Positions 11,088 through 19,727 of a DNA stretch of 64,000 nt are shown piece by piece. The notes under the pieces were generated by a model. It saw only the letters and a list, made by a program, of their open reading frames with translations. It was not told where the DNA came from and did no database searches. Each line of letters starts with the position of its first letter. Position 1 is the stretch's first letter. Source of the stretch: Actinomycetota bacterium. GTDB lineage: Bacteria > Actinomycetota > Actinomycetes > JACCUZ01. The position numbers and the translations under genes were made by a program. The stretch is taken from assembly GCA_030841035.1 (NCBI GenBank), contig JAVEDI010000022.1, forward strand, positions 30,872-94,871. Direction: 5' to 3'.

Positions 11088-12439
11088 CGGTCCACTCCCC
11101 CCATCACCGGGTCGATCGACGCGATCGCTGCGATCACGTCGGCGACCATGCTGCCCTCGGACATGGCGGGGGCGGCCTGCAGGTTGTTGAACGACGGGTC
11201 GCGGAAGTGCACCCGGTAGGGCCGCGTGCCGCCGTCGCTGACCAGGTGCACGCCGAGCTCGCCGCGCGGCGACTCGATCGCGGAGTAGACCTGGCCGGGC
11301 GGCACCCGGAAGCCCTCGGTCACGAGCTTGAAGTGGTGGATGAGGGCCTCCATCGACTGGCCCATGATGTGCTTGATGTGGTCGAGGCTGTTGCCGAGAC
11401 CGTCGCCGCCGAGCGCGAGCTGGGCCGGCCAGGCGATCTTCCTGTCCTCGATCATCACCGGCCCGGGCTGCAGCTTGTCGAGGCACTGCTCGACGATCTT
11501 CAGCGACTCCTTCATCTCGGTCATCCGGATGAGGAAGCGGCCGTAGGCGTCGCAGGTCGTCTCGGTCACGACGTCGAACTCGTACTGCTCGTAGCCGGCG
11601 TAGGGCTGGGACTTGCGCAGGTCGTGGGGCAGGCCGGTCGCGCGCAGGATCGGCCCGGTGACCCCGAGCGCCATGCAGCCGGTCAGGTCGAGGTATCCGA
11701 CGCCAACCGTGCGCTCCATCCAGATCTTGTTGCCGATCAGCAGCTTCTCGGTGTCCGACAGCCGCTCGGGCAGCAGCTTGAGCAGGTCGCGCACCCGGTC
11801 GACGGCACCGGGCGGCAGGTCCTGGGCCACGCCGCCCGGACGGAAGTAGGCGTGGTTCATGCGCAGCCCGGTGATCATCTCGAAGATGTCGAGGATCAGC
11901 TCGCGCTCGCGGAAGCCGAACGTCATGGCGGTGAGGGCACCGAGCTCCATGCCGCCGGTGGCGACCGCCACCAGGTGGGAGGAGATGCGGTTGAGCTCCA
12001 TGAGCATCACGCGGATCACGTTGGCCCGCTCGGGCACCTCGTCCTCGATGCCGAGCAGTCGCTCGACGCCGCGCACGTAGGCGTACTCGTTGAACAGCGG
12101 CGCGAGGTAGTCCATGCGCGTGACGAACGTGACGCCCTGGGTCCAGTTGCGGTACTCGCAGTTCTTCTCGATGCCGGTGTGCAGGTAGCCGATGCCCAGC
12201 CGGCACTCGGTGACCGTCTCGCCGTCGAGCTCGAGGATGAGCCGGAGCACCCCGTGCGTCGATGGGTGCTGCGGGCCCATGTTGACGACGATGCGCTCCT
12301 CGGCGGTCTCTCCGAGGGCCGCCGTGATGTCGTCCCAGTCCTGGCCACCGACCGTGTAGACGGTGCCCTCGGTCGTCTCGCGCGACGCCGAGTAGGGATC
12401 GCCGTCCGCCGTGGGGACGTTGATGATCTTGTCGCTCAT
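11084..12439 (-). CDS. nuoD: NADH-quinone oxidoreductase subunit D
   Basis: 49-kDa-type subunit forming the quinone-reduction site together with NuoB, 451 residues. It has [15 protein letters not shown] near the N-terminus, the loop known to contact the quinone head group, followed by [14 protein letters not shown]. The C-terminus contains [16 protein letters not shown] and ends in the nickel-hydrogenase-like region DPSFNNLQ...DPVMGGVDR. The ATG shares one base with the nuoC stop (TGATG), and the gene ends with TTGA overlapping nuoE. Length is typical. Confidence 0.98.
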   Translation of the reverse strand: MSDKIINVPTADGDPYSASRETTEGTVYTVGGQDWDDITAALGETAEERIVVNMGPQHPSTHGVLRLILELDGETVTECRLGIGYLHTGIEKNCEYRNWTQGVTFVTRMDYLAPLFNEYAYVRGVERLLGIEDEVPERANVIRVMLMELNRISSHLVAVATGGMELGALTAMTFGFRERELILDIFEMITGLRMNHAYFRPGGVAQDLPPGAVDRVRDLLKLLPERLSDTEKLLIGNKIWMERTVGVGYLDLTGCMALGVTGPILRATGLPHDLRKSQPYAGYEQYEFDVVTETTCDAYGRFLIRMTEMKESLKIVEQCLDKLQPGPVMIEDRKIAWPAQLALGGDGLGNSLDHIKHIMGQSMEALIHHFKLVTEGFRVPPGQVYSAIESPRGELGVHLVSDGGTRPYRVHFRDPSFNNLQAAPAMSEGSMVADVIAAIASIDPVMGGVDR

Positions 12440-13158
12440 CAGTTGTAGGACCTCCGCTCGTCCGGCGGCGGGATCTGGGCGCCCTTGTACTCCACCGGGA
12501 TGCCCCCCAGCGGGTAGTCCTTGCGCTGCGGGTGGCCGGGCCAGTCGTCGGGCATCTCGATGCGGGTGAGGCCGGGGTGCCCGTCGAAGACGATGCCGAA
12601 GAAGTCCCACGTCTCGCGCTCGTGCCAGTCGTTGCCGGGGTAGACCGACACGATCGAGGGGATGTGCGGGTCGCCGTCGGGACAGGTGACCTCGACGCGC
12701 ACCCGCCGGTTGTGGGTGACCGACATCAGCGGGTAGACGGCGTGCAGCTCGCGACCGGTCTCGGTGGGGTAGTGCGCACCCGAGACGCCCATGCACATCT
12801 CGAAGCGCAGCGAGGGGTCGTCGCGCAGCGCCTGCATGACGGTGACCAGCGAGGCGCGACGTACGTGGAAGGTGAGCTCGCCGCGGTCGACGACCACGCG
12901 CTCCACGGCATCGCCGTAGCCGAGGTCACCGCCCTCGCCGAGCGCCCGCTCGAGCGTGTCGGCGACGTCGTCGAACCAGCCGCCGTAGGGCCGCGGCGTC
13001 GCGCCGGGCAGCTGGACCGGGCGGACCAGCCGGCCGTAGCCGGACGTGTCGCCGCTGCCCTGGGCCCCGAACATGCCGTGCCGTACGTCGACCGTCTCGG
13101 CCTCCGCGGGGGCAACCGGCGGCTGGGTCTCGGGCAGCGACCGGTCGAGCTCACTCAT
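12439..13158 (-). CDS. nuoC: NADH-quinone oxidoreductase subunit C
   Basis: 30-kDa-type peripheral-arm subunit, 239 residues. The family signature is seen in [18 protein letters not shown] followed by [18 protein letters not shown]. The first 60 residues are variable and hydrophilic, as in other actinobacterial homologues. nuoC and nuoD are separate genes here, unlike the fused form of enterobacteria. It starts nine bases after the nuoB stop, and its TGA overlaps the nuoD ATG by one base. Confidence 0.97.
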   Translation of the reverse strand: MSELDRSLPETQPPVAPAEAETVDVRHGMFGAQGSGDTSGYGRLVRPVQLPGATPRPYGGWFDDVADTLERALGEGGDLGYGDAVERVVVDRGELTFHVRRASLVTVMQALRDDPSLRFEMCMGVSGAHYPTETGRELHAVYPLMSVTHNRRVRVEVTCPDGDPHIPSIVSVYPGNDWHERETWDFFGIVFDGHPGLTRIEMPDDWPGHPQRKDYPLGGIPVEYKGAQIPPPDERRSYN

Positions 13159-13167
13159 CGCAGGACC

Positions 13168-13722
13168 TCATCGCAGCAGGCCCTTCATCTGCGCGGTCGG
13201 CTTGGCGGTCAGCGCGAGCGCCTCGTTCTCCTTGACCTCCGCGGCCCGGTGGGCGCCGAGCTTGGTGTTGCTGATCTGGTCGTGGAGCTTGATGATGGCG
13301 TCCATCAGCATCTCGGGTCGTGGTGGGCAGCCGGGGAGGTAGATGTCGACCGGGACGACGTGGTCGACGCCCTGCACGATGGCGTAGTTGTTGAACATGC
13401 CGCCGCTGGAGGCGCAGACGCCCATGGCCAGCACCCACTTGGGGCCGGGCATCTGGTCGTAGATCTGGCGCAGCACCGGCGCCATCTTCTGGCTGACCCG
13501 ACCGGCCACGATCATCAGGTCGGCCTGGCGTGGCGAGGCGCGGAAGACCTCCATGCCGAAGCGCGCGAGGTCGTAGCGCGGCGTCCCCACCGCCATCATC
13601 TCGATGGCGCAGCACGCCAGGCCGAACGTCGCGGGCCACAGTGAGCTCTTGCGCATGTAGCCGGCGAGCTTCTCGACCGACGTCAGCAGCACACCGCTAG
13701 GGAGCTTCTCTTCGATACCCAT
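13168..13722 (-). CDS. nuoB: NADH-quinone oxidoreductase subunit B (cluster N2)
   Basis: Carries the terminal 4Fe-4S cluster N2 that reduces menaquinone, 184 residues. The ligand cysteines are in [20 protein letters not shown] and LPGCPPRPE. The ATG ([10 protein letters not shown]) is preceded by GGAGG, 11 bases away and immediately after the nuoA stop. An in-frame start 17 codons upstream would overlap nuoA and adds no family-like sequence. The short C-terminal extension after the core (about 30 residues) is charged. Confidence 0.96.
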   Translation of the reverse strand: MGIEEKLPSGVLLTSVEKLAGYMRKSSLWPATFGLACCAIEMMAVGTPRYDLARFGMEVFRASPRQADLMIVAGRVSQKMAPVLRQIYDQMPGPKWVLAMGVCASSGGMFNNYAIVQGVDHVVPVDIYLPGCPPRPEMLMDAIIKLHDQISNTKLGAHRAAEVKENEALALTAKPTAQMKGLLR

Positions 13723-13738
13723 CCGTCCGGTCGCCTCC

Positions 13739-14098
13739 CTAGTCCCACTCGAGCCCGCCGCGCCGCCAGACATAGGCGTAGGCGGCGAGCAGGGTCAGGA
13801 TGAACAGCACCATCTCGACGAGACCGAAGATGCCCAGCGAGTCGAAGTACACGGCCCACGGGTAGAGGAAGACGATCTCGATGTCGAAGACGATGAACAG
13901 CATCGCCGTCAGGTAGTACTTCACCGGGAAGCGGCCCCCGCCCACGGGCTGCGGCGTGGGCTCGATGCCGCACTCGTAGGCATCGAGGCGGGCCCGGTTG
14001 TAGCGCTTCGGGCCGGTCAGGGCTCCCGCGGCGATGGAGAATGCCGCGAACCCCAACGAGAGAGCGCCGAGCACGAGGATCGGGACGTAGCTGTCCAC
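13739..14098 (-). CDS. nuoA: NADH-quinone oxidoreductase subunit A
   Basis: Small three-helix membrane subunit next to the quinone cavity, 119 residues, normal length. The family motif around the conserved cysteine loop, [20 protein letters not shown], follows the first helix, and the next helix contains [17 protein letters not shown]. The start is GTG; a purine-rich AGAGGGGAG lies about 12 bases upstream. First gene of the nuo block; 144 bp separate it from the end of the menJ-like gene on the same strand, so it may be transcribed both from its own promoter and by read-through. Confidence 0.96.
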   Translation of the reverse strand: MDSYVPILVLGALSLGFAAFSIAAGALTGPKRYNRARLDAYECGIEPTPQPVGGGRFPVKYYLTAMLFIVFDIEIVFLYPWAVYFDSLGIFGLVEMVLFILTLLAAYAYVWRRGGLEWD

Positions 14099-14172
14099 GC
14101 CGGGCTCACTCCCCTCTGTCGTCGCGCCCGTGCAGCGCGAGCCGTCGCACCCGGCGCGTGGCCGGGCTTGCC

Positions 14173-14178
14173 ATCCTA
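14173..14178 (-). promoter_or_regulatory. Candidate -10 box for nuoA
   Basis: On the minus strand this hexamer reads TAGGAT, a good actinobacterial sigma-70 -10 element (TANNNT), and would give a 5' untranslated region of roughly 65-70 nt for nuoA. The best -35 at 18-bp spacing is TTCGGC, a weak match. No Rex-type box lies in this 144-bp interval. A transcript map would be needed to separate this promoter from read-through out of the menJ-like gene. Confidence 0.35.
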
Positions 14179-14242
14179 GGAGCGCGCCCGTCGACGGCCG
14201 AACCGGGGTTGTGCAGGTCTCGCCTGCTGGTCGCGCCCATCC

Positions 14243-15520
14243 TCAGGCCGCCGGCGCGAGCCGGGACAGTGCGTTGACGACGCGGTCCATGGCGTCGCCG
14301 CCGCGCGGGTCGCTGAGGTTGGCCATCAGCTTGAGGACGAAGCGCATCAGCACCGGATGCGGCAGGCCGTGACGGGTCGCGAGCTTCATCACCCGGTCGT
14401 CGCCGATCAGCTTCACGAACATCCGGCCCACGGTGTAGTAGCCGCCGTAGCTGGCCTTGAGCGCCTGCGGGTACGCCGCCAGGGCGCGCTCGCGACCGTC
14501 GTCGGTGGGCCGGGCCAGTGCCTGGGCGATGACCTCGGCGGCCAGCTGACCCGACTCCATGGCGTAGGCGATGCCCTCACCGTTGAAGGGGTTGACCATG
14601 CCGCCCGAGTCGCCCACGAGCAGCATCCCGCGCGCGTAGTGGGGCTGCCGGTTGAAGCCCATCGGCAGTGCGGCGCCGCGCACCGGCTGGGTACGGTTGT
14701 CCTCCCGGAACCCCCACTCCTCGGGCGTCTGGTCGAGCCAGCGGCGCAGCAGGTCCTTGTAGTCGACCTTGCCCCACGCCGTGCTGGTGTTGAGGATGCC
14801 GAGGCCGACGTTCGAGGTGCCGTCACCGACGCCGAAGACCCAGCCGTAGCCGGGCAGCAGCCGCTCGCGACCGTCGCTGCCCCTGTCCCACAGCTCCAGC
14901 CACGACTCGAGCCAGTCGTCGTCGTGGCGCGGGCTCGTGTAGTAGGTGCGGACCGCGACACCCATCGGGCGGTCGTCGCGCTTGTGCAGGCCCATGGCGA
15001 GGGACAGGCGGCTGGAGTTGCCGTCGGCCGCCACGACCAGCGGCGCGCGGTACGTCACCTCGCTGCCGTCCTCGTCCGTGGCGGTGACCCCGGTGATCCG
15101 GCCCGTGCGGTCGTCGAGCACCGGACCCTGGACGTTGGTGTTCTCCCGCAGCACCACGCCGGCCTTGACCGCCTGCCGCGCCAGCAGGTCGTCGAAGTCC
15201 GAGCGGGGGCGCACCAGGCCGTAGGCCGGGTAGCTGGCGAGGTCGGGCCAGGGCAGCTCCAGCCGCATGCCTCCGCCGATGATGCGCAGGCCCTTGTTGT
15301 GCAGCCAGCCGGCCGGCTCGCTGGTGTCGATGCCCATGGCCGTGAGGGACCTGACCGCGCGGGGGGTCAGGCCGTCGCCGCAGACCTTCTCCCGCGGGAA
15401 CGCGGACTTCTCGAGCAGCAGGACGTCGACGCCGGCCTGGGCCAGGTGGTAAGCGGTCGTCGAGCCACCGGGGCCGGCCCCGACGACGATCACGTCGGCG
15501 TCGTTCGGGGCGCTGCTCAC
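14243..15520 (-). CDS. menJ: FAD-dependent geranylgeranyl-reductase-family protein, likely menaquinone reductase
   Basis: 425-residue flavoprotein. The N-terminus has the dinucleotide-binding motif VIVVGAGPGGSTTAYHLAQAG, followed by LEKSAFPREKVCGDGLTPRAV, the CGDGL-type motif of the geranylgeranyl reductase family; a second FAD motif is GMLLVGDSGGMVNPFNGEGI. Homologues in mycobacteria (MenJ) saturate one isoprene unit of menaquinone. Its position among men and nuo genes supports that role, but substrate specificity is inferred. I chose the GTG at 15518-15520 because GGAGGTG lies seven bases upstream; a GTG ten codons further upstream has no ribosome site. A Rex-like operator lies 37-54 bp upstream. 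Confidence 0.85.
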   Translation of the reverse strand: MSSAPNDADVIVVGAGPGGSTTAYHLAQAGVDVLLLEKSAFPREKVCGDGLTPRAVRSLTAMGIDTSEPAGWLHNKGLRIIGGGMRLELPWPDLASYPAYGLVRPRSDFDDLLARQAVKAGVVLRENTNVQGPVLDDRTGRITGVTATDEDGSEVTYRAPLVVAADGNSSRLSLAMGLHKRDDRPMGVAVRTYYTSPRHDDDWLESWLELWDRGSDGRERLLPGYGWVFGVGDGTSNVGLGILNTSTAWGKVDYKDLLRRWLDQTPEEWGFREDNRTQPVRGAALPMGFNRQPHYARGMLLVGDSGGMVNPFNGEGIAYAMESGQLAAEVIAQALARPTDDGRERALAAYPQALKASYGGYYTVGRMFVKLIGDDRVMKLATRHGLPHPVLMRFVLKLMANLSDPRGGDAMDRVVNALSRLAPAA

Positions 15521-15556
15521 GGTGTCCACCTCCGCGGCACGGGTTGGCACGTGCGC

Positions 15557-15574
15557 TTGTGAAATGTTTCACGA
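15557..15574. promoter_or_regulatory. Rex-type operator upstream of menJ-nuo
   Basis: The 18-mer TTGTGAAATGTTTCACGA matches the Rex operator pattern TTGTGAA-N4-TTCACAA at 13 of 14 defined positions. Its core GTGAAA-TG-TTTCAC is a perfect dyad. It lies 37 bp upstream of the menJ start. A TAGACT hexamer on the minus strand at 15590-15595 could be the -10 of the controlled promoter, placing the operator just downstream of the transcription start. The window also encodes Rex, with a similar box at 42155-42172. Both boxes are preceded by GCGC. Confidence 0.7.
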
Positions 15575-15639
15575 TCTACGACGGGCGTCAGTCTACGACG
15601 GGGTGCGGGCGCCGGGCCATCGGGCTACCGGATCGCGAA

Positions 15640-15669
15640 GGCCCGCTCCGCGTGGGCACGGAGCGGGCC
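15640..15669 (-). terminator. Strong hairpin downstream of the csbD-like gene
   Basis: Perfect 11-bp GC-rich stem (arms 15640-15650 and 15659-15669) with an 8-nt loop, 43 bp after the stop of the csbD-like gene. The minus-strand sequence continues TTCGC, so the U-tract is minimal, as is usual for actinobacterial terminators. It would also insulate the Rex box and menJ promoter from upstream transcription. Confidence 0.6.
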
Positions 15670-15711
15670 TCGACCGCGGCTCCGGCAGTCGTCACCGGAG
15701 CGGGATCCTGC

Positions 15712-15885
15712 TCAGTTCTTGAAGGCGTCCTTGACCTTCTCGCCGGCCTGCTTGAGGTCAGCCTTGCTCTGGTCGCGCTCGCCCTGGTGACGCAACGCGT
15801 CGTCGCCGGTCGCCGATCCCACAGCCTCCTTGGCCTTGCCGCCGAGCTCCTCGAGCTTGTTGTCGGCCTTGTCGTCCATGCCCAT
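15712..15885 (-). CDS. CsbD-family small stress protein
   Basis: 57-residue hydrophilic protein with the CsbD-family pattern DKADNKLEELGGKAKEAVG...TGDD...GERDQSKADLKQAGEKVKDAF. CsbD-like proteins are small, helical and induced by general stress in several bacteria; their biochemical role is unknown. The ATG (MGMDDKADNK) has GAGGAG five bases upstream, which decides the start; an open frame extends 18 codons further upstream without a ribosome site. It is monocistronic, with a hairpin downstream. I found no convincing sigma-B-like promoter in front of it. Confidence 0.85.
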   Translation of the reverse strand: MGMDDKADNKLEELGGKAKEAVGSATGDDALRHQGERDQSKADLKQAGEKVKDAFKN

Positions 15886-15960
15886 GTCGACTCCTCGTTG
15901 CCCGACCGCCGTTGCGGGTCGCCGACGGTGCTGCCACACCCCTTGCCGAGCAGGCGCCGA

Positions 15961-16653
15961 TCAAACCCTCCGGGCCCGGTGCAGGGCGACGATGCCGTAG
16001 CTGAGGTCCGCCCAGGCCACGTCCGCCCAGCCCGCGCCCTGCAGCCGGGCAGCGAGCCCGGGCTGGTCGGGCCAGGCCCGGATCGACTCGGCCAGATAGA
16101 CGTAGGCGTCGGGGTTGCTCGACACCCGGCGCGCCACGGACGGCAGCGCCCGCATCAGGTAGCCGCTGTAGAGCGTGCGGAACGGTCGCCAGGTCGGATG
16201 GCTGAACTCGCAGACCACCAGCCGTCCACCCGGACGGGTCACGCGCGCAAGCTCCCCCAGGGCGGCGTCGACGTCGGTCACGTTGCGCAGCCCGAAGGAG
16301 ATCGTCGAGGTGTCGAAGCTCGCGTCGGCGAACGGCAGCCGCAGCGCGTCACCGGCCACCAGCGACAGCTCGGGATGAGCCTGCTTGCCGACGCGCAGCA
16401 TGCCGAGCGAGAAGTCGCACGCCACCACGAAGGCCCCCGCGGCGACGAACGGCAGGGACGACGAGCCGGTGCCGGCCGCCAGGTCCAGGACACGGTCGCC
16501 GGGCCGCGCATCGACGGCGCGGGCAACCGCACGGCGCCAGGCCCTGGTCTGCCCCAGGGACAGGACATCGTTCGTGAGGTCGTACCGGCTGGCGACGGCA
16601 TCGAACATCGCGGCGACCTCGTGCGGCTCCTTCTCCAGGTCGGCTCGGGTCAC
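15961..16653 (-). CDS. menG: Demethylmenaquinone methyltransferase
   Basis: Last step of menaquinone synthesis: SAM-dependent C-methylation of demethylmenaquinone. 230 residues. Motifs seen: the UbiE/MenG N-terminal block [22 protein letters not shown], the SAM-binding motif [15 protein letters not shown], and [24 protein letters not shown]. The GTG start ([13 protein letters not shown]) fits homologues. Upstream CAGGCT lies 6 nt before the start, a weak leaderless -10 candidate, and the purine-rich GGGCGG is a poor ribosome site. A longer frame upstream is arginine-rich and unlikely. It is divergent from the sigma factor gene. Confidence 0.93.
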   Translation of the reverse strand: MTRADLEKEPHEVAAMFDAVASRYDLTNDVLSLGQTRAWRRAVARAVDARPGDRVLDLAAGTGSSSLPFVAAGAFVVACDFSLGMLRVGKQAHPELSLVAGDALRLPFADASFDTSTISFGLRNVTDVDAALGELARVTRPGGRLVVCEFSHPTWRPFRTLYSGYLMRALPSVARRVSSNPDAYVYLAESIRAWPDQPGLAARLQGAGWADVAWADLSYGIVALHRARRV

Positions 16654-16790
16654 CCGCCCAGCCTGCCAGGTCGCCCGCCGCGCCACGTCGACCGGCTGGA
16701 CACGCGGCTCCGACGCGGGTGCGCCCGCCCGCCGACGTGGGGCAGACTGATGGACGTCCGTGCCCGGCACATGACCCCCGACAGGCCTTG

Positions 16791-17366
16791 ATGACACCCG
16801 ATGAGGACGTCGCGCTGCTGGTCAAGCGCGCCGCGGCCGGCGACCAGGGCGCCTGGGACGTCCTGGTCGACCGCTACACCAACCTCCTCTGGTCGGTCGC
16901 CCGCGGCTACCGGCTGGAACGCTCCGACGCCGCGGACGTGGTGCAGGTCGCCTGGCTGCGCCTGGTCGAGCACCTGCCGAGCCTGCGCGAGCCCGAGCGG
17001 GTGGGCAGCTGGCTGGCCACCACGGTCCGGCGCGAGTGCCTCCAGCTGCTCGCCACGCGCAAGCGGCGTGGTACGACGGTCGACGACCAGATCCTCGAGG
17101 GCGTACCGGCCCAGGTCGCGCCGGTCGACTCGCAGCTGCTGACCCGTGAACGGCACGCCGAGCTGTGGCAGGCCTTCACCGGGCTGACCGAGCGCTGCCA
17201 GAAGCTGCTGCGTGTGCTGATGGTCGACCCGCCGCCGAGCTACCAGGACGTGTCGGCGTCTCTCGCGATGCCGATCGGCAGCATCGGGCCGACCCGGGCG
17301 CGGTGCCTCGACCGGCTGCGCGCACTGCTCGAGGAGTCCGTCTCCGGGGCAGGTGCGTCGTCGTGA
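16791..17366 (+). CDS. Sigma-70 family RNA polymerase sigma factor (ECF-like)
   Basis: 191-residue two-domain sigma factor. Region 2 covers about residues 8-85 ([21 protein letters not shown] ... [20 protein letters not shown]), with the -10-contacting and helix-rich core. Region 4 is about 125-185 ([22 protein letters not shown] ... [28 protein letters not shown]), a helix-turn-helix for -35 recognition. There is no classical anti-sigma gene next to it; the stop overlaps the next gene by GTGA. In many actinobacteria such sigma factors lie with a small protein of the next type and a CHAT or S8-protease gene, which is missing here. The ATG is the first plausible start; GACAGG upstream is a weak ribosome site. 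Confidence 0.9.
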   Translation: MTPDEDVALLVKRAAAGDQGAWDVLVDRYTNLLWSVARGYRLERSDAADVVQVAWLRLVEHLPSLREPERVGSWLATTVRRECLQLLATRKRRGTTVDDQILEGVPAQVAPVDSQLLTRERHAELWQAFTGLTERCQKLLRVLMVDPPPSYQDVSASLAMPIGSIGPTRARCLDRLRALLEESVSGAGASS

Positions 17367-17803
17367 ACGACGAGGAGCTACTCGAGGAGCTGCGACGCAC
17401 CGTCGTGGTGCACGACCCCCCACCGCCGACGCTGCGGGCCGCGGCGCGGGACGCCTTCGGGCTCGAGCGGCTCTCCGAGGAGCTGGTCCGGCTCATCGAG
17501 GACAGCGACCTGCAGCCCGCCGGGACGCGGGGCGCCGGCGACGTACGCCTGCTGTCCTTCGCCACCGAGGACGTCGAGGCCAGCGTCCAGGTGACCTCGG
17601 CCGGCGGCGCCTTCGACGTCACCGGTGTCGTCACCGGAGCGGTGAGCGCGATCGTCCTGCAGACACCCGCGGGGGCCCACGACGTGATCCTCGACGAGCA
17701 GGGCCGGTTCCACCGGGCCGGGCTCGTCGGTCGGATGCTGCGGGTCGGGCTGCGCATGCCCGCCGGGCGCACCGCCGCGTCCGCCTGGGTGCTGCTGGGC
17801 TGA
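17363..17803 (+). CDS. Companion protein of the sigma factor (uncharacterised)
   Basis: 146-residue protein translationally coupled to the sigma factor (GTGA overlap). The first 60 residues are acidic and helical ([31 protein letters not shown], written here in pieces for description), resembling the N-terminal helices of sigma-interacting proteins. The second half is rich in beta-strand-type sequence (ASVQVTSAGGAFDVTGVV ... AHDVILDEQGRFHRAGL). I recall similar small proteins between a sigma factor and a CHAT or subtilase gene in Nocardioides-like genomes; their function is not known to me. No signal peptide or membrane helix is evident. An anti-sigma or scaffold role is only inferred. Confidence 0.75.
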   Translation: MNDEELLEELRRTVVVHDPPPPTLRAAARDAFGLERLSEELVRLIEDSDLQPAGTRGAGDVRLLSFATEDVEASVQVTSAGGAFDVTGVVTGAVSAIVLQTPAGAHDVILDEQGRFHRAGLVGRMLRVGLRMPAGRTAASAWVLLG

Positions 17804-17823
17804 GCACCGGGGCGCGGGCGTGC

Positions 17824-18075
17824 TCAGCCCGCGCCCGCCTGCCCCTCCTCGCCGGGCAGGGCCGCCTGCTCGGCGCGGTCGCGGTCGGAGGGGTCGAAGC
17901 CGGGGGCATCGGCCGAGGTCCCCTGGCTGCCCTCGACGTCCTGCGGGTGGGAGACGGCCCGCCTCTCGTGCGCGTGCGCGACCCGCTGCGGGTCGACGTT
18001 CTCCCGGTCGATGTTGCGGGGGTCGTCGCCCTCGGCGGGATGGACGTAGCGATCCTCTCCGGCTCCACCTGTCAT
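17824..18075 (-). CDS. Small hydrophilic protein of unknown function
   Basis: 83 residues, very rich in Asp, Glu, Arg, His, Gly and Pro, without hydrophobic segments or cysteines; it is probably disordered. The ATG is preceded by GAGGAG with a good 8-base spacing, the main support that it is a real gene. It converges with the sigma companion gene and is divergent from the next small gene; 50 bp separate the two starts and contain the palindrome TACCCGGGTA. I do not recognise the family. Confidence 0.55.
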   Translation of the reverse strand: MTGGAGEDRYVHPAEGDDPRNIDRENVDPQRVAHAHERRAVSHPQDVEGSQGTSADAPGFDPSDRDRAEQAALPGEEGQAGAG

Positions 18076-18125
18076 TGGACTGCTCCTCGTGTCATGCCCG
18101 GCGCTTACCCGGGTAGGAGGGTCCC

Positions 18126-18401
18126 ATGCCAGAACTGGACATCACGGCGTCGGACGAACACGTGTACGACGTCACCGTGACCGCCGACGACGCGACCGAG
18201 ACCCACCACCGCGTCACCGTGCCCGAGCGCTTCCTCACCGAGCACGGGCTCGCCGCGTCGCAGGAGCCGGTCCTGGTGCGCTCCTCGATGCAGTACCTGC
18301 TCGAGCGCGAGCCGCCCTCGGCCATCATGGCGGCCTTCACCCTCGAGGACATCGGCCGGCACTTCCCCGGCTACCCCGACGAGATCATGGCCCTGATCTA
18401 G
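18126..18401 (+). CDS. Conserved small actinobacterial protein
   Basis: 91-residue protein with a strong ribosome site (AGGAGGG, five bases before the ATG). The sequence starts with a beta-rich segment (ELDITASDEHVYDVTVTADD ... HHRVTVPE) and ends with helices containing LLEREPPSAIMAAFTLEDIGR and FPGYPDEI. I recall similarly patterned hypothetical proteins (LLEREP ... YFPEYP endings) in many actinobacteria, but no assigned function. It is soluble, with no metal or nucleotide motif. It lies directly upstream of menF, whose putative promoter begins 19 bp after this stop. Confidence 0.75.
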   Translation: MPELDITASDEHVYDVTVTADDATETHHRVTVPERFLTEHGLAASQEPVLVRSSMQYLLEREPPSAIMAAFTLEDIGRHFPGYPDEIMALI

Positions 18402-18419
18402 GGCCCGGCGGACCAGACG

Positions 18420-18425
18420 TAGGCT
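18420..18425 (+). promoter_or_regulatory. -10 box of a likely leaderless menF transcript
   Basis: TAGGCT (TANNNT) ends 8 nt before the menF ATG, the spacing expected when transcription begins at or next to the start codon. No Shine-Dalgarno sequence precedes the ATG. No clear -35 box is seen. Confidence 0.55.
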
Positions 18426-18433
18426 CCTGACCC

Positions 18434-19708
18434 ATGACGGACGCTTCGGGACCGCCCGCCGCGGCGGCCCCTGGGGCGGACAGCACGCAGCCGCTCCCGG
18501 TGCGCTCGGAGGCCATCGACCTCACCGGGGGGCTGCTGCGCCGGCTGCCCTCCGCCGCAGGCGCGCTGGCCTGGCTGCGGCACGGGCAGGGGCTGGTCGG
18601 CTGGGGCGAGGTGGCCCGCCTCGAGGTGACCGGGCCGGACCGTTTCGCCCTCGGCCAGCGGTGGTGGCGCGAGCAGGTCGAGCGCTTCAACGTCGAGGAC
18701 GAGGTCGGCGTCGCCGGCAGCGGTCCGGTCGCCTTCGGCAGCTTCACCTTCGACGACGAGTCCGGCGAGCTGTCCGTGCTGGTGGTGCCCGAGGTGGTCC
18801 TCGGCCGTCGCGACGGCGTGGCCTGGCTCACGACGATCGGTACGCCGCCGCGGCTCTCCTCGCCGCAGCCGCTGTCGGGTCCGGGACGGCTGACCTACTC
18901 CCGCGGCCAGACGTCGGTCACCGAGTTCGGCGCCGCGGTGGCCGAGGCGCTGGGGCACATCGCGGCCGGCGACCTGGCCAAGGTGGTGCTGGCCCACGAC
19001 CTGCTGGCGACGGCCGAGGAGCCGATCGACCCGCGCTACCTGCTGGCCGGTCTCGCCGAGCGCTACCCCGACTGCTGGACCTTCGCCGTGGGGGCGCTCG
19101 TCGGCGCCACTCCCGAGCTGCTGGTCGCGCTGCACGACGGCGAGGTCAGCGCGCGGGTGCTGGCCGGCACCACCGCGAGGGGCGGCGACGAGGCCGACGA
19201 CCGGCGCCGGCACGCAGCACTCCTGGGCTCGGCCAAGGACCAGGAGGAGCACCGCTACGCCGCGGAGTCGCTGGTGGCCTCGCTGCGCCCGCGCTGCGTC
19301 TCGCTGTCCGACACCGGCGACCCCTACCTGCTGGACCTGTCCAACGTCGCGCACCTCGCGACCGACGTACGGGGCACGGTCGCGCCGGGCACCGACGTGC
19401 TCGACCTGGTGGCCGCGGTGCACCCCACGGCGGCCGTCGGTGGTACGCCGACACCGGCCGCGGTGGCGATGATCCGCGCGCTGGAGTCCATGGACCGGGG
19501 CCGCTACGCCGGCCCGGTCGGGTGGGTCGACGCTGCCGGCGACGGCGAGTGGGGCATCGCGCTGCGCTGCGCCCAGCTCGAGGGGCGCACAGCGCGGCTG
19601 TTCGCCGGTTGCGGCATCGTGGCCGACTCGGACCCCGGTGGCGAGATGGCGGAGGCGCAGGCCAAGTTCCTGCCGGTCCGCGACGCCCTGGAGGGTGTCC
19701 GCTCCTAG
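18434..19708 (+). CDS. menF: Isochorismate synthase
   Basis: Converts chorismate to isochorismate, the committed step of menaquinone synthesis. 424 residues. The C-terminal chorismate-binding domain shows LAGTTARGGDEADDRRRHAALL, SAKDQEEH, the VHPTAAVGGTPTPAA block and the end motif GCGIVADSDPGGEMAEAQAK with the Mg-binding glutamate region. The N-terminal 150 residues form the divergent MenF/EntC half. The ATG lies 8 nt after TAGGCT with no ribosome site, so a leaderless mRNA is probable. It converges with menD, with only 19 bp between stops. Isochorismate synthases for menaquinone and siderophores are hard to separate; the men neighbours decide. Confidence 0.93.
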   Translation: MTDASGPPAAAAPGADSTQPLPVRSEAIDLTGGLLRRLPSAAGALAWLRHGQGLVGWGEVARLEVTGPDRFALGQRWWREQVERFNVEDEVGVAGSGPVAFGSFTFDDESGELSVLVVPEVVLGRRDGVAWLTTIGTPPRLSSPQPLSGPGRLTYSRGQTSVTEFGAAVAEALGHIAAGDLAKVVLAHDLLATAEEPIDPRYLLAGLAERYPDCWTFAVGALVGATPELLVALHDGEVSARVLAGTTARGGDEADDRRRHAALLGSAKDQEEHRYAAESLVASLRPRCVSLSDTGDPYLLDLSNVAHLATDVRGTVAPGTDVLDLVAAVHPTAAVGGTPTPAAVAMIRALESMDRGRYAGPVGWVDAAGDGEWGIALRCAQLEGRTARLFAGCGIVADSDPGGEMAEAQAKFLPVRDALEGVRS

Positions 19709-19727
19709 CCCGGCCGCTCGTCCCGCC

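Noticed and set aside
15561..15572. GTGAAATGTTTCAC as a generic TetR or GntR operator
   Set aside because: The extended 18-mer fits the Rex box much better, and Rex is encoded in the window. A different regulator remains possible but has no support here.
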